A DNA stretch of 20,792 nt from Bacteroidales bacterium UBA1035 (GTDB lineage Bacteria > Bacteroidota > Bacteroidia > Bacteroidales > Dysgonomonadaceae), in assembly GCA_002316835.1 (NCBI GenBank), contig DCEG01000084.1, positions 1-20,792 on the forward strand. Direction: 5' to 3'. Positions within the stretch are counted from its first letter, which is position 1; each line of letters starts with the position of its first letter. The notes beneath the pieces are model-generated. The model was not told the origin of the DNA, searched no databases, and saw only the letters and a program-made list of their open reading frames with translations. Positions 11,889 to 19,253 of this stretch are shown in pieces. Made by a program: the position numbers and the translations under genes.

Positions 11889-12362
11889 TTAATAATCGAG
11901 TGTAATTATCCGTCCTTTGGTGAAAGAGAAGAATTTATCTTTTTGCGCCACCTGAATTCCGTCCATTAAGTCTTCGGGTTTGATACCGGAGATATTCATG
12001 CAGGTAGGACAGGCATAAATTCCCACTTTGTTGTTGACCAATTTCTTGATGTAGCTCTGCAGCGACTCGAAATCGGCATAATTTAAGTCTTTGGCGCTTT
12101 TTGTCAGAAGTTCGACAGCGTGAATATCCATATAAATCAATACATCCTTGTCGCTCGACATCATCAGGGCCATTTTCAGCGGCATCAAAACCCGGTGAGG
12201 ATCGTTGTAACTTTCCGTTATGTGAATAAATACACCATCCCTCACCGTATTGGCGCTGACGGTTGCCGGCGTGTCGTTCGTGGTTGTAGCGGCTTGTTCA
12301 GATTTGGGATTACACGACAACAACATAAATCCCACGGCGAAAATTAATCCAATTTTTTTCAT
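11889..12362 (-). CDS. DsrE-family-like lipoprotein
   Basis: 157 residues. A lipoprotein signal peptide ends at LLSC (C17), followed by a Thr/Ala-rich linker to about 38, so the mature protein should be anchored in a membrane outside the cytoplasm. The rest fits the DsrE/DsrF-like fold: FIHITESYNDPHRVLMPLKMA, VLIYMDIHAVELL (74-86) and YACPTCM with C118 and C121. DsrE proteins often handle sulfur; here the CPTC pair could be redox active. An exported, lipid-anchored DsrE is less usual than the cytoplasmic type. A good promoter lies at 12584-12613, separated from the ATG by a MITE. Confidence 0.8.
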   Translation of the reverse strand: MKKIGLIFAVGFMLLSCNPKSEQAATTTNDTPATVSANTVRDGVFIHITESYNDPHRVLMPLKMALMMSSDKDVLIYMDIHAVELLTKSAKDLNYADFESLQSYIKKLVNNKVGIYACPTCMNISGIKPEDLMDGIQVAQKDKFFSFTKGRIITLDY

Positions 12363-12397
12363 GTTTTTTAGTATTTAAATGTGTTTTAATTGTATTT

Positions 12398-12581
12398 AGA
12401 AACTGTTTTGAATTTTACGAATCATTTTTTATATCTATCCTTTTATGCTGTTTTCTGCCCTTTTTCGCATCTTCGAATTTTCCTTTCTTTCAAATAGCCC
12501 GCTATTTGATGCGAAATGAAAGTCCGAATCTATCAAAAAATGACTAAAAAACATCGCATAAAAAAATTCAAAACAGTTTCT
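12398..12581. mobile_element. MITE, about 184 bp, with 19-base perfect terminal inverted repeats
   Basis: AGAAACTGTTTTGAATTTT (12398-12416) is repeated exactly in inverse at 12563-12581. Inside are nested palindromes: TTTCGCATC with GATGCGAAA, and CAAATAG-CCCG-CTATTTG. The whole element could fold into a long branched hairpin. It encodes no protein. No clear target-site duplication is visible. It occupies most of the leader of the DsrE-like gene. The other bases of the 12363-12663 gap hold only the promoter. Confidence 0.8.
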
Positions 12582-12583
12582 TA

Positions 12584-12613
12584 CAAAAGTAGAGAAATTA
12601 TTTGTGGGAGCAA
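12584..12613 (-). promoter_or_regulatory. Promoter of the DsrE-like gene
   Basis: The minus strand reads TTG (12613-12611), 19 bases, then TACTTTTG (12591-12584). This matches the Bacteroidetes -33/-7 arrangement TTG-N19-TAnnTTTG. Transcription should start near 12577, within the terminal repeat of the MITE, giving a leader of about 215 bases that is mostly MITE. Confidence 0.65.
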
Positions 12614-12663
12614 TTTAAAATCGGGTAAAAATAAATTTCGGTAGCAGGGTACGTGTGAGCGAA

Positions 12664-13440
12664 TCAATGAGGTATTTGCCAGCTTAAGCCACAACTTAAA
12701 AAATGATCGGGCGCAGCATCGTTCAGTCCAATACCGCCTGATACGTCGAGTTGGAAATTGGGCGTTATCAAAAACGTCAGTCCGGCGTCAACCATGTGCA
12801 GGGCGGCAACTTTTTCGGGAATCGGCGAGTATATTTCGGCATACGCACCCAGTCGGGAGGTGATACCGATGCCCAACGATGCCGATAAAAAATACTCGGG
12901 ATTTACGTCTCTTCCGTTCCATTCAGCGCCCAGATTATATCCCAGCGACAGCCTTTCGGACAGCGTGTGCGCTAACGCGAACCTCAATCCCCCGCCGGTA
13001 TGGGGCGGTTTGTAGGCCTGATTGGCGGTAAAAGGCAGGGTGAGGTTTCCAAGCAATGCCGCTTCGGGTATCCACGCCTCTTCTTCAAGAATTTTCAGTT
13101 TGAACCCGATATACAACGGCCCAAAGCCGGAAATATCGATTTCACGTGTGCCTGAATCGTCCGTTGTTGTTCCCAGGTATTCCAGTCCCAGCCGCAACTC
13201 CATATTTTCCAGCAAACCGTAGCGAAGCAATGTACTGTTATAGGCATACGATCGGGTGATAACATCAGCCGACCGGTCTTTTTCGGTTACAAAACCGGTT
13301 TCAATTTGCAGTGTTTTTCGGGGCACAACCGCGGAAGATTCTGTCTGATCGGGTCTGTCGGTAACCAATTCGGGATATTGCTGTGCGATAACAAAGAAAG
13401 GAAAAGATATTAGGGTGAAAATGAGTAACGGAATTCGCAT
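12664..13440 (-). CDS. Outer-membrane beta-barrel protein (Phenol_MetA_deg-like transporter family)
   Basis: 258 residues. A Sec signal peptide covers about residues 1-19 (LISFPFFVIAQ), followed by LVTDRPDQTESSAVVP, a characteristic start of the Bacteroidetes proteins annotated as transporters of the Phenol_MetA_deg type. The remainder alternates hydrophobic and polar residues in beta strands and ends in an aromatic strand (LSCGLSWQIPH). It probably forms an outer-membrane barrel; substrate unknown. It begins 42 bases after the hydE stop with no visible terminator or promoter between, so it may be read through from the hydG operon. The function is known only by family. Confidence 0.78.
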   Translation of the reverse strand: MRIPLLIFTLISFPFFVIAQQYPELVTDRPDQTESSAVVPRKTLQIETGFVTEKDRSADVITRSYAYNSTLLRYGLLENMELRLGLEYLGTTTDDSGTREIDISGFGPLYIGFKLKILEEEAWIPEAALLGNLTLPFTANQAYKPPHTGGGLRFALAHTLSERLSLGYNLGAEWNGRDVNPEYFLSASLGIGITSRLGAYAEIYSPIPEKVAALHMVDAGLTFLITPNFQLDVSGGIGLNDAAPDHFLSCGLSWQIPH

Positions 13441-13482
13441 GAGGACAAACTTTTGTCGGCAAGATACGGATTTTTTGGATAT

Positions 13483-14553
13483 TTACCGTGTAAAATGCGC
13501 GGAATTCCCTTGCTTAAAATACCCGATTTCGTGACCGATGCTTTTCAGTTGCAGTTCCAGAAACTTTAAATCGTCTTCGTTGCTCTGTTGCGAAACGGTT
13601 TTGTTCTCGTAGAGAAAATAATCGTCGCGGTAATGTTTTGGCGTGATGTTCGGCATCAGCACGTTAGCACCGATTTGGATGGCGCGCTCGCGCCCGTTTT
13701 TCTCGATGGTTTGCAGGGCGGTGGTGGCGGCGATGTTGATGTCGGGCATCAGGATGCGGAGCAGGGCAACCATTTTCAGGCTTAAATCGAATCGCTCCTT
13801 GAGCGGAAGAAGTTGCGATTTATGCTCGTAGAGTGGAGTCTGTGTGTGTTCGATATACGGCCCCATTCCGCACATATCGATATCGAATTGTTTCATAAAC
13901 AGCAGGTCGTTTGCCAAATGCTCCGTGGTTTGAAACGGCAGGCCGATCATTACGCCCGTTCCGGTTTGGTATCCAACCTTTTTCAACGCTTCTAAGGCAT
14001 TCAATCGTTTAGCGAAATTGTGTTCTTCGTCTTTCGGATGGATTTTGTAGTAAAGTTCTTCGGAAGAAGATTCAATGCGAAGCAAATAACGTTGCGCACC
14101 GCTTTCAAACCATCGGCGGTACACGTCTTCCGACTGTTCACCACACGAAAGTGTAATTCCGATCTCGTCATTGGTAATCCGCATCGCTTCTTTCAGAATG
14201 AAATCGATTTTTCGTGTAAACGCGTCCGATGAAAGTTCACCGCTCTGAATGGCGACGGAACCGAATCCGTTTTCGTGGGCAAAACGAATGGCTTCCAACA
14301 CTTCATCATCGGTCAGGCAATAGCGGTGCGTATCGGTATTATCGCGACGAATGCCGCAATAGTAACAGTTTTTTTCGCAAATGTTAGAGAACTCAATCAA
14401 CCCGCGTAGATAAACTATATTCCCCACATTTTCCAGTTTCACTTTTGAGGAATAACCAAAAAGCGCCATTTCATCGTCACCCCTTGCCGATAAAAGTTGT
14501 ACAAAATCGTCTTTCGATAATTCCTTTTTCTCCAAAACCGGTAAAATACTCAT
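13483..14553 (-). CDS. hydE: HydE, radical SAM [FeFe]-hydrogenase maturase
   Basis: 356 residues from the ATG at 14553; an earlier in-frame codon at 14598 would overlap the HAD gene by 43 bases and is rejected. The radical SAM motif is C59-x3-C63-x2-C66 (SNICEKNCYYCGIRR), followed by the BATS-type barrel expected of the HydE/PylB/BioB group. HydE acts with HydG to build the dithiomethylamine-bearing di-iron centre on HydF. No cysteines are left in the last 80 residues, so the accessory C-terminal cluster seen in some HydE proteins is absent; that cluster is not essential. It starts two bases after the HAD phosphatase stop and is the last maturase gene of the operon. Confidence 0.94.
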   Translation of the reverse strand: MSILPVLEKKELSKDDFVQLLSARGDDEMALFGYSSKVKLENVGNIVYLRGLIEFSNICEKNCYYCGIRRDNTDTHRYCLTDDEVLEAIRFAHENGFGSVAIQSGELSSDAFTRKIDFILKEAMRITNDEIGITLSCGEQSEDVYRRWFESGAQRYLLRIESSSEELYYKIHPKDEEHNFAKRLNALEALKKVGYQTGTGVMIGLPFQTTEHLANDLLFMKQFDIDMCGMGPYIEHTQTPLYEHKSQLLPLKERFDLSLKMVALLRILMPDINIAATTALQTIEKNGRERAIQIGANVLMPNITPKHYRDDYFLYENKTVSQQSNEDDLKFLELQLKSIGHEIGYFKQGNSAHFTR

Positions 14554-14555
14554 AG

Positions 14556-15218
14556 CTAAACTGTTTTTCTGTTCATATTCAGTATTCGCTGCGCACACCC
14601 AAGCAAAGAATCGGGTCCATCAGCAATTTCGGTGGGATGTGCCAGTTCCAGCGACGAGCGGCTGTTGAATCCCCACGGAACAGCAATAACGGGAATTCCG
14701 GCTTTTTTGGAAGCTTCCACATCGCGGGTTTCATCGCCCACGTATATTACATTGTCCGTAGAAATATTTTCCTTCTTGAGCATGCTTCGGATGACTTTGT
14801 CTTTTCCGAAAAGGCCTTTCCCGCTGTAAACAAAATCGATAATGGATGATAAATTATAGTTGTCCATCACTTTTCTTACGTTTACAACCGAGTTCGATGT
14901 GAGAATACCGATACGTAATCCGGCATTTTTTATCGCGTGAAGCGCTTGTTCCATGCCGGTTATAAGGTTCACTTCATCGATGTGTTTTGTGAATTCTTTT
15001 CTGAGCCTGAGCAGTAATGTTATGACTTTAAAATGGCTGATTCCGTATTTTTTGAGGAGTTCCTGCGGATGTTTGGTGACAATCTCGTGCTTGAATTCTT
15101 CGTCGATTTGTTTTGTGTTGTACTCAGGAGCAATCCGGTTGTAGATGCGGAAACCAAGGTCGATGGTGTCGGCAATGGTTCCGTCGAAATCGAAAACGAT
15201 ATAAGGAGTCGCATTCAT
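14556..15218 (-). CDS. HAD-superfamily phosphatase within the hydrogenase maturation operon
   Basis: 220 residues. HAD motifs are complete: DFDGT at 10-14 (nucleophile D10, acid D12), LTSNS at 106-110, K139 in GLFGKDK, and GDETRD at 161-166 with D162 and D166. The helical cap between residues 17 and 80 is of the phosphoglycolate phosphatase/beta-phosphoglucomutase type. It should hydrolyse a small phosphate ester. Gaps to hydF and hydE are two bases each, so it is translationally tied to both maturases. That placement hints at housekeeping of a phosphorylated by-product or an intermediate of H-cluster assembly, but a simple metabolic role cannot be excluded. Confidence 0.88.
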   Translation of the reverse strand: MNATPYIVFDFDGTIADTIDLGFRIYNRIAPEYNTKQIDEEFKHEIVTKHPQELLKKYGISHFKVITLLLRLRKEFTKHIDEVNLITGMEQALHAIKNAGLRIGILTSNSVVNVRKVMDNYNLSSIIDFVYSGKGLFGKDKVIRSMLKKENISTDNVIYVGDETRDVEASKKAGIPVIAVPWGFNSRSSLELAHPTEIADGPDSLLGCAQRILNMNRKTV

Positions 15219-15220
15219 TG

Positions 15221-16432
15221 TTATAATTTGGTTGTATCGAAAAGAGCTGTGGCGCGCTCAAAAATCCCGTTCATATATGCCAGTGCCATTCCGTAATTCG
15301 TGACGGGGATTTCTTTATCCGAGAATGGTTTAAGCCGGTTCATCAGTTGCTTGCGTGTAATCATGCAGCCGCCACATTGGATTACGAGAGAATAAGTCCT
15401 CCCTTGGGGGGATTTAGGGGGGCTGATTTCCGATAATCCGCTTACGAATGTAAACGATAAGTTTTTGCCCGTAAATTTTTGCAGCAGCTTCGGGATTTTT
15501 ACCCGTCCGATATCGTCGCAACTGGTTTGGTGCGTGCAGCTTTCCAGAATGAGGATGTTATCTCCGTCTTTAAGTTCGGAAATATAAGGTGTGCCTTGCA
15601 GGTAGGCATCGAAATCGCCTTTTTGTCGAGCAAAAATAATGCTGAAACTCGTGAGTGGAACACTTTCGGGAATTCGTCCCGACACGTAGCCGAAGGCTTG
15701 ACTATCAGTAATGGCGAGCGCCGGTTTTATGCCCAATTTCAGGAAGTCGTCCAGTTCGGTATCTTTTACCACCATCGTGATGCAGTCGTTGTTTAGCGCA
15801 TCGCGAATGGTTTGGTTTTGCGGCAAAATCAGGCGTCCTTCAGGAGCTTCGCTGTCGATGGGAGTGATGAGCAGCACGATATCTTTTGGTTTTACTAAAT
15901 CGCCAATAAGCGAGACCTTTTTATGCGAAGTTGTTGGAATAATTTCCTTGAGTGTGCTGATCAGTTCGTTCGTATCTCTTGTGTTTATCGCGCTGAAATC
16001 GATAATATTTGCATCGGTGTGCTGCTTGATTACGGTTATTGTTTGCGAAGCAATTTTTGTAATATCATTCTTGTTGTGGAGAATAAGATAAGGCGTATCA
16101 AATTCTTCAAATCGGTCGATTAAATCGAGTTCATATTGCCCAAATTGATTTTCTACGATGAGCAAAATAGCGCAATCCACATTTTTTATCGTTTGTAACG
16201 ATCTGTTGACACGCTTTCTCCCCAACTCACCCTCATCGTCAATTCCGGCAGTATCTACCAACACCACCGACCCGATTCCCAAAATCTCTACCGATTTTTT
16301 TACAGGGTCGGTTGTCGTTCCGGGTTTGTCCGAAACAATAGCAATTTCCTGTCCGGTAAGCAAGTTAATTAACGTGCTTTTGCCGCTGTTGCGGCGACCA
16401 AAAATGCCGATATGGATGTTGGATTTTATCAT
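15221..16432 (-). CDS. hydF: HydF, GTPase scaffold for H-cluster assembly
   Basis: 403 residues. The GTPase domain shows the P-loop GRRNSGKST (12-20), switch region PGTTTDP (37-43), G3 DTAG (60-63) and HNKND (119-123). After a dimerisation domain, the C-terminal iron-sulfur domain has C299-x-H301 and C353-x2-C356, the CxH-CxxC ligand set of HydF. HydF holds the precursor di-iron centre and hands it to HydA. Residues 337-346 (SPPKSPQGRT) are encoded by a dispersed intergenic repeat inserted in frame, in the loop between the two ligand pairs. The gene starts immediately after the hydG stop with no spacer. Confidence 0.95.
   Translation of the reverse strand: MIKSNIHIGIFGRRNSGKSTLINLLTGQEIAIVSDKPGTTTDPVKKSVEILGIGSVVLVDTAGIDDEGELGRKRVNRSLQTIKNVDCAILLIVENQFGQYELDLIDRFEEFDTPYLILHNKNDITKIASQTITVIKQHTDANIIDFSAINTRDTNELISTLKEIIPTTSHKKVSLIGDLVKPKDIVLLITPIDSEAPEGRLILPQNQTIRDALNNDCITMVVKDTELDDFLKLGIKPALAITDSQAFGYVSGRIPESVPLTSFSIIFARQKGDFDAYLQGTPYISELKDGDNILILESCTHQTSCDDIGRVKIPKLLQKFTGKNLSFTFVSGLSEISPPKSPQGRTYSLVIQCGGCMITRKQLMNRLKPFSDKEIPVTNYGMALAYMNGIFERATALFDTTKL
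15394..15422 (-). repeat. Dispersed CCCCT-type repeat embedded in frame in hydF
   Basis: The plus strand reads AAGTCCTCCCTTGGGGGG then ATTTAGGGGGG. It matches 1324-1347 (AAGTCCCCTTTAAGGG then ATTTAGGGG) with few differences. It translates on the hydF strand as SPPKSPQGRT, rich in Pro and Gly and flanked by normal HydF sequence. The reading frame is kept. Confidence 0.75.
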
Positions 16433-17854
16433 TTAAAAATAAAGGTCCCTTTGTCCTTCTTTAATTTTTTCAATCCTTTCGCGTACTTGCGATTGTGTTT
16501 TCTCATTCAGTTCCGTCATGTTTTTTTCAATTACGTTCCATCCTTTTTGGGCGGTATGTTCGGGAGCATAATCTTCCAGATATTCGGCAAGCGTGAGGAT
16601 GGCGTTGGGAGTACAAAATCGTTTGATAAATCCGGGAACGGAAAATTCCATGAAATGCTCGCCGGTGCGTCCCATCCGGTAGCACGAAGTGCAGAAAGAG
16701 GGCAGCATATTTTGTTCCAGCAATTCGTCGATAATTTGGTTGAGTGAGCGGTCGTCGTTGATTCGGAATTGGCCTTTTTTGAGGTCGTGGTTTTCTTCTT
16801 TTTCCGAATAACTGCCCAATTCAATTTTTGTTCCCCCATCGATTTGTGACACACCGAACTGAATCAGCTCGTTGCGTAATTCTGCGGGCTCACGTGCCGT
16901 AAGAATCATTCCCGTGTAAGGAACCGCTAAGCGGAGAATGGCCACCAAACGACTAAAATCTTCGTCCGATACGAAATATTCATCGCCCAAATCCAGCATG
17001 GATGCGTCTTTTATACGGGGAAACGAAATGGTGTGCGGCCCTACATTGTAGCACGCTTCCAAATGGTTTGTGTGGCGAACCAATCCCATCACTTCGAAAC
17101 GCCAGTCGTACAATCCGAAAAGTGCGCCGATACCCACGTCATCCAATCCGGCTTCCTGTGCACGGTCGAGCGACGTCAGGCGATAATCGAAATCGGCTTT
17201 CTTACCCCGCAAGTGGTAGGTTTTGTACGCTTCGCGGTGATAGGTTTCCTGAAATACCTGATAAGTTCCGATTCCGGCCTCTTTTACCGTGCGAAATCCT
17301 TCGATATCGAGTGGGGCAGCGTTGATATTTACCCTGCGAATTTCGCCGTTGCTTTTTTTTACGCTGTAAGCGATCTTTACGCTTTCGGCAATGTATTCAG
17401 GGCTGTATTGCGCATGTTCGCCGTACACAAGGATTAATCGTTTTTGTCCGTTGTCTTCAAGCGCTTCAATTTCTTTTACCAGTTCGTTGCCCGAAAGTGT
17501 TTTGCGAACAGCATCCTTGTTCGAAGCCTTAAATCCGCAGTAAGTACAGTTGTTGGAGCATTTATTTCCCACGTAAAGCGGAGCGAAAAGCACGATGCGA
17601 TTACCGTAAATTCGGGTTTTAAGTTCTTTAGCCCCTTCTTTGATGAGTTGCACTGATTCGGCATCGGTGGCATTGATCAGTACGGCAACTTCTTCCAAAT
17701 TCAGCCGGTTTTTTGCCAGCGATTTGGCAATTACTTCTTTCACCCGTTCTGGTGTGGAAACAGTGTTATTGAGGAAATTCCAAATCTCTTCGGTATCGAT
17801 GAAAGGTTGCATCGGCACATCGGGAATGGCGTATTTTTCGGGGGTAAATTTCAT
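16433..17854 (-). CDS. hydG: HydG, radical SAM tyrosine lyase of H-cluster maturation
   Basis: 473 residues from the ATG at 17854. A GTG at 17872 is in frame but would lie only a few bases from the predicted transcript start. The radical SAM motif is C99-x3-C103-x2-C106 (CSNNCTYCGF). The C-terminal auxiliary cluster motif is C388-x2-C391-x22-C414 (CTSCYRMGRTGEHFM). HydG splits tyrosine into p-cresol, CO and cyanide and delivers them as an iron synthon for the H-cluster. Length and both cluster motifs are normal. It is the first gene of the operon hydG-hydF-HAD-hydE. Confidence 0.96.
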   Translation of the reverse strand: MKFTPEKYAIPDVPMQPFIDTEEIWNFLNNTVSTPERVKEVIAKSLAKNRLNLEEVAVLINATDAESVQLIKEGAKELKTRIYGNRIVLFAPLYVGNKCSNNCTYCGFKASNKDAVRKTLSGNELVKEIEALEDNGQKRLILVYGEHAQYSPEYIAESVKIAYSVKKSNGEIRRVNINAAPLDIEGFRTVKEAGIGTYQVFQETYHREAYKTYHLRGKKADFDYRLTSLDRAQEAGLDDVGIGALFGLYDWRFEVMGLVRHTNHLEACYNVGPHTISFPRIKDASMLDLGDEYFVSDEDFSRLVAILRLAVPYTGMILTAREPAELRNELIQFGVSQIDGGTKIELGSYSEKEENHDLKKGQFRINDDRSLNQIIDELLEQNMLPSFCTSCYRMGRTGEHFMEFSVPGFIKRFCTPNAILTLAEYLEDYAPEHTAQKGWNVIEKNMTELNEKTQSQVRERIEKIKEGQRDLYF

Positions 17855-17867
17855 AATAAAGCGTTCA

Positions 17868-17891
17868 TTCACAAAGTGAACTACAAAATTA
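17868..17891 (-). promoter_or_regulatory. Predicted -7 box and palindrome at the hydG start
   Basis: CAAAATTA at 17884-17891 is TAATTTTG on the minus strand and fits TAnnTTTG. The -33 element is unclear. Just downstream, TTCACAAAGTGAA (17868-17880) is a perfect inverted repeat (TTCAC, AAA, GTGAA) lying at the expected transcript start. It could be an operator or a 5'-end hairpin. Confidence 0.45.
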
Positions 17892-17946
17892 CAAAATTTA
17901 TTTCATCAAACGCTGAACTTTAACGGGTTCTATATCGGAAAATCGG

Positions 17947-19032
17947 TTAATGCGTATATTTTCCCAAACGCTTGCGTTCCGATTCCTCCAGTTCGTCTTT
18001 CAATTCTTCCACAGCTTCCTGGAGTTTATCTGTTTCCTTTCGTTCTGAAATTAACATGGACATGAGGATGGAGATAATTAGCGTACCGATGATAACTGCC
18101 AGCGAAACCCATGAATTGTGGGCGAAAAATTCACCTATAGCATGCACGGAACTAAACAGCATTTTCACGCCGATAAACAGCAGAATAAAGCTTACCCCGG
18201 CCTTCAGGTATCGGAACATTCCCATAATTCCTTTCAGAGCGAAGAAAAGCGAGATTAACCCCATTACTGCAAAAACATTGGATGAAATGGCGAGGAAATT
18301 TTCTTCGCTGAGCGTGAGTACGTTATTTACTCCCTCTTTTATAACTCCGATGATGGCGGGTATTGAGTCGACAGCAAACAAAATATCGGTTGAACCGATA
18401 ACGAGCAAGGCCAGGAAAATATTGGTAAGATGTGTTTTCCCGTTTATTTTGGTGAAGAAATGAGACGAATGTACATCGGGATCGATAGGAAACAGTTTCG
18501 ATGCTCCCTTATAAAGAATATTCGATTCGGGATTAACGTTATCTTCTTCTTTAGAAAAAGCCATTTTATATGCAGTCCACATCAGGATGATGCCGAATAC
18601 GTAGATAATCCAATGAAAACGTTCCACCAGTTCCATTCCTACCAGGATGAAAAGAATCCGCAGTACAATAGAAATCATTATTCCCAATTTCAGAAGTTTC
18701 GGCTGATTTTTCGGATGAATACCCATCATTGAGAAAATCATGATGAATACGAACAGATTATCTACCGATAACGAGTATTCCGTCAAATATCCAGAAATGA
18801 ATTTCGACATCATTATCGGGCTTGTCCGAATCGTACTTTCCGGATTTTGTGGGAAGAAAAAATAAAGAGAAACGCCAAAAGCAAGTGCGATGGAAATCCA
18901 AACGGCTGTCCAAGTTAAAGAGGACTTAACAGTAATTGCTTTTTCACGGTGAGAAGTTACGTACAGGTCTATACCATATACAATAATAAAGATTGCTATA
19001 AAAGCAATCCAGTAAAGGGTTGTTGCACTCAT
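17947..19032 (-). CDS. TerC/Alx-family integral membrane protein
   Basis: 361 residues with about nine hydrophobic segments. The two TerC signatures are present: YSLSVDNLFVF (86-96) and GSTDILFAVDSIPAI (213-227). Each puts acidic residues inside a membrane helix, which may bind divalent metal. The C-terminus (about 330-361) is a charged helix, possibly coiled coil (ERKETDKLQEAVEELKDELE). Family members are linked to tellurium resistance, manganese export and metal loading of exported proteins. It has its own promoter (19113-19144) and is not part of the hyd operon. Confidence 0.92.
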   Translation of the reverse strand: MSATTLYWIAFIAIFIIVYGIDLYVTSHREKAITVKSSLTWTAVWISIALAFGVSLYFFFPQNPESTIRTSPIMMSKFISGYLTEYSLSVDNLFVFIMIFSMMGIHPKNQPKLLKLGIMISIVLRILFILVGMELVERFHWIIYVFGIILMWTAYKMAFSKEEDNVNPESNILYKGASKLFPIDPDVHSSHFFTKINGKTHLTNIFLALLVIGSTDILFAVDSIPAIIGVIKEGVNNVLTLSEENFLAISSNVFAVMGLISLFFALKGIMGMFRYLKAGVSFILLFIGVKMLFSSVHAIGEFFAHNSWVSLAVIIGTLIISILMSMLISERKETDKLQEAVEELKDELEESERKRLGKYTH

Positions 19033-19112
19033 AAAAATGAGGAGATTTTCAGTTGATTTTTAATGGACTCTTCGACTTTGAGGGGTAGTATTTCTGCCGA
19101 ACAAAAATCAGC

Positions 19113-19144
19113 CAAAAGTATATTTTATTTCAATCCGTTATCAA
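19113..19144 (-). promoter_or_regulatory. Predicted promoter of the TerC-family gene
   Basis: CAAAAGTA at 19113-19120 is TACTTTTG on the minus strand, fitting TAnnTTTG. TTG lies 21 bases upstream (complement of 19142-19144). It sits just beyond the terminator of the preceding gene, and transcription would leave a leader of about 75 bases. Confidence 0.55.
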
Positions 19145-19165
19145 TATTCTTGTTTAAATTATGTT

Positions 19166-19193
19166 AAAAAAAGAGGGCGGAAATCGCCCTCTT
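19166..19193 (-). terminator. Intrinsic terminator of the Gfo/Idh/MocA gene
   Basis: AAGAGGGCG and CGCCCTCTT (19171-19193) form a perfect nine-base stem with loop GAAAT. On the minus strand it is followed directly by a T-run (complement of the A-run from 19166). It lies 60 bases after the stop of the upstream minus-strand gene. Confidence 0.85.
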
Positions 19194-19253
19194 CGATATT
19201 ACTTAAAAGCTTGTCAATTTGTCTGTTTAGCGTCATTATGTTAAAATAATTTA

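Noticed and set aside
14554..14598. Earlier HydE start
   Set aside because: It overlaps the end of the HAD gene by 43 bases. The ATG at 14553 leaves a normal two-base gap like the other junctions of this operon.
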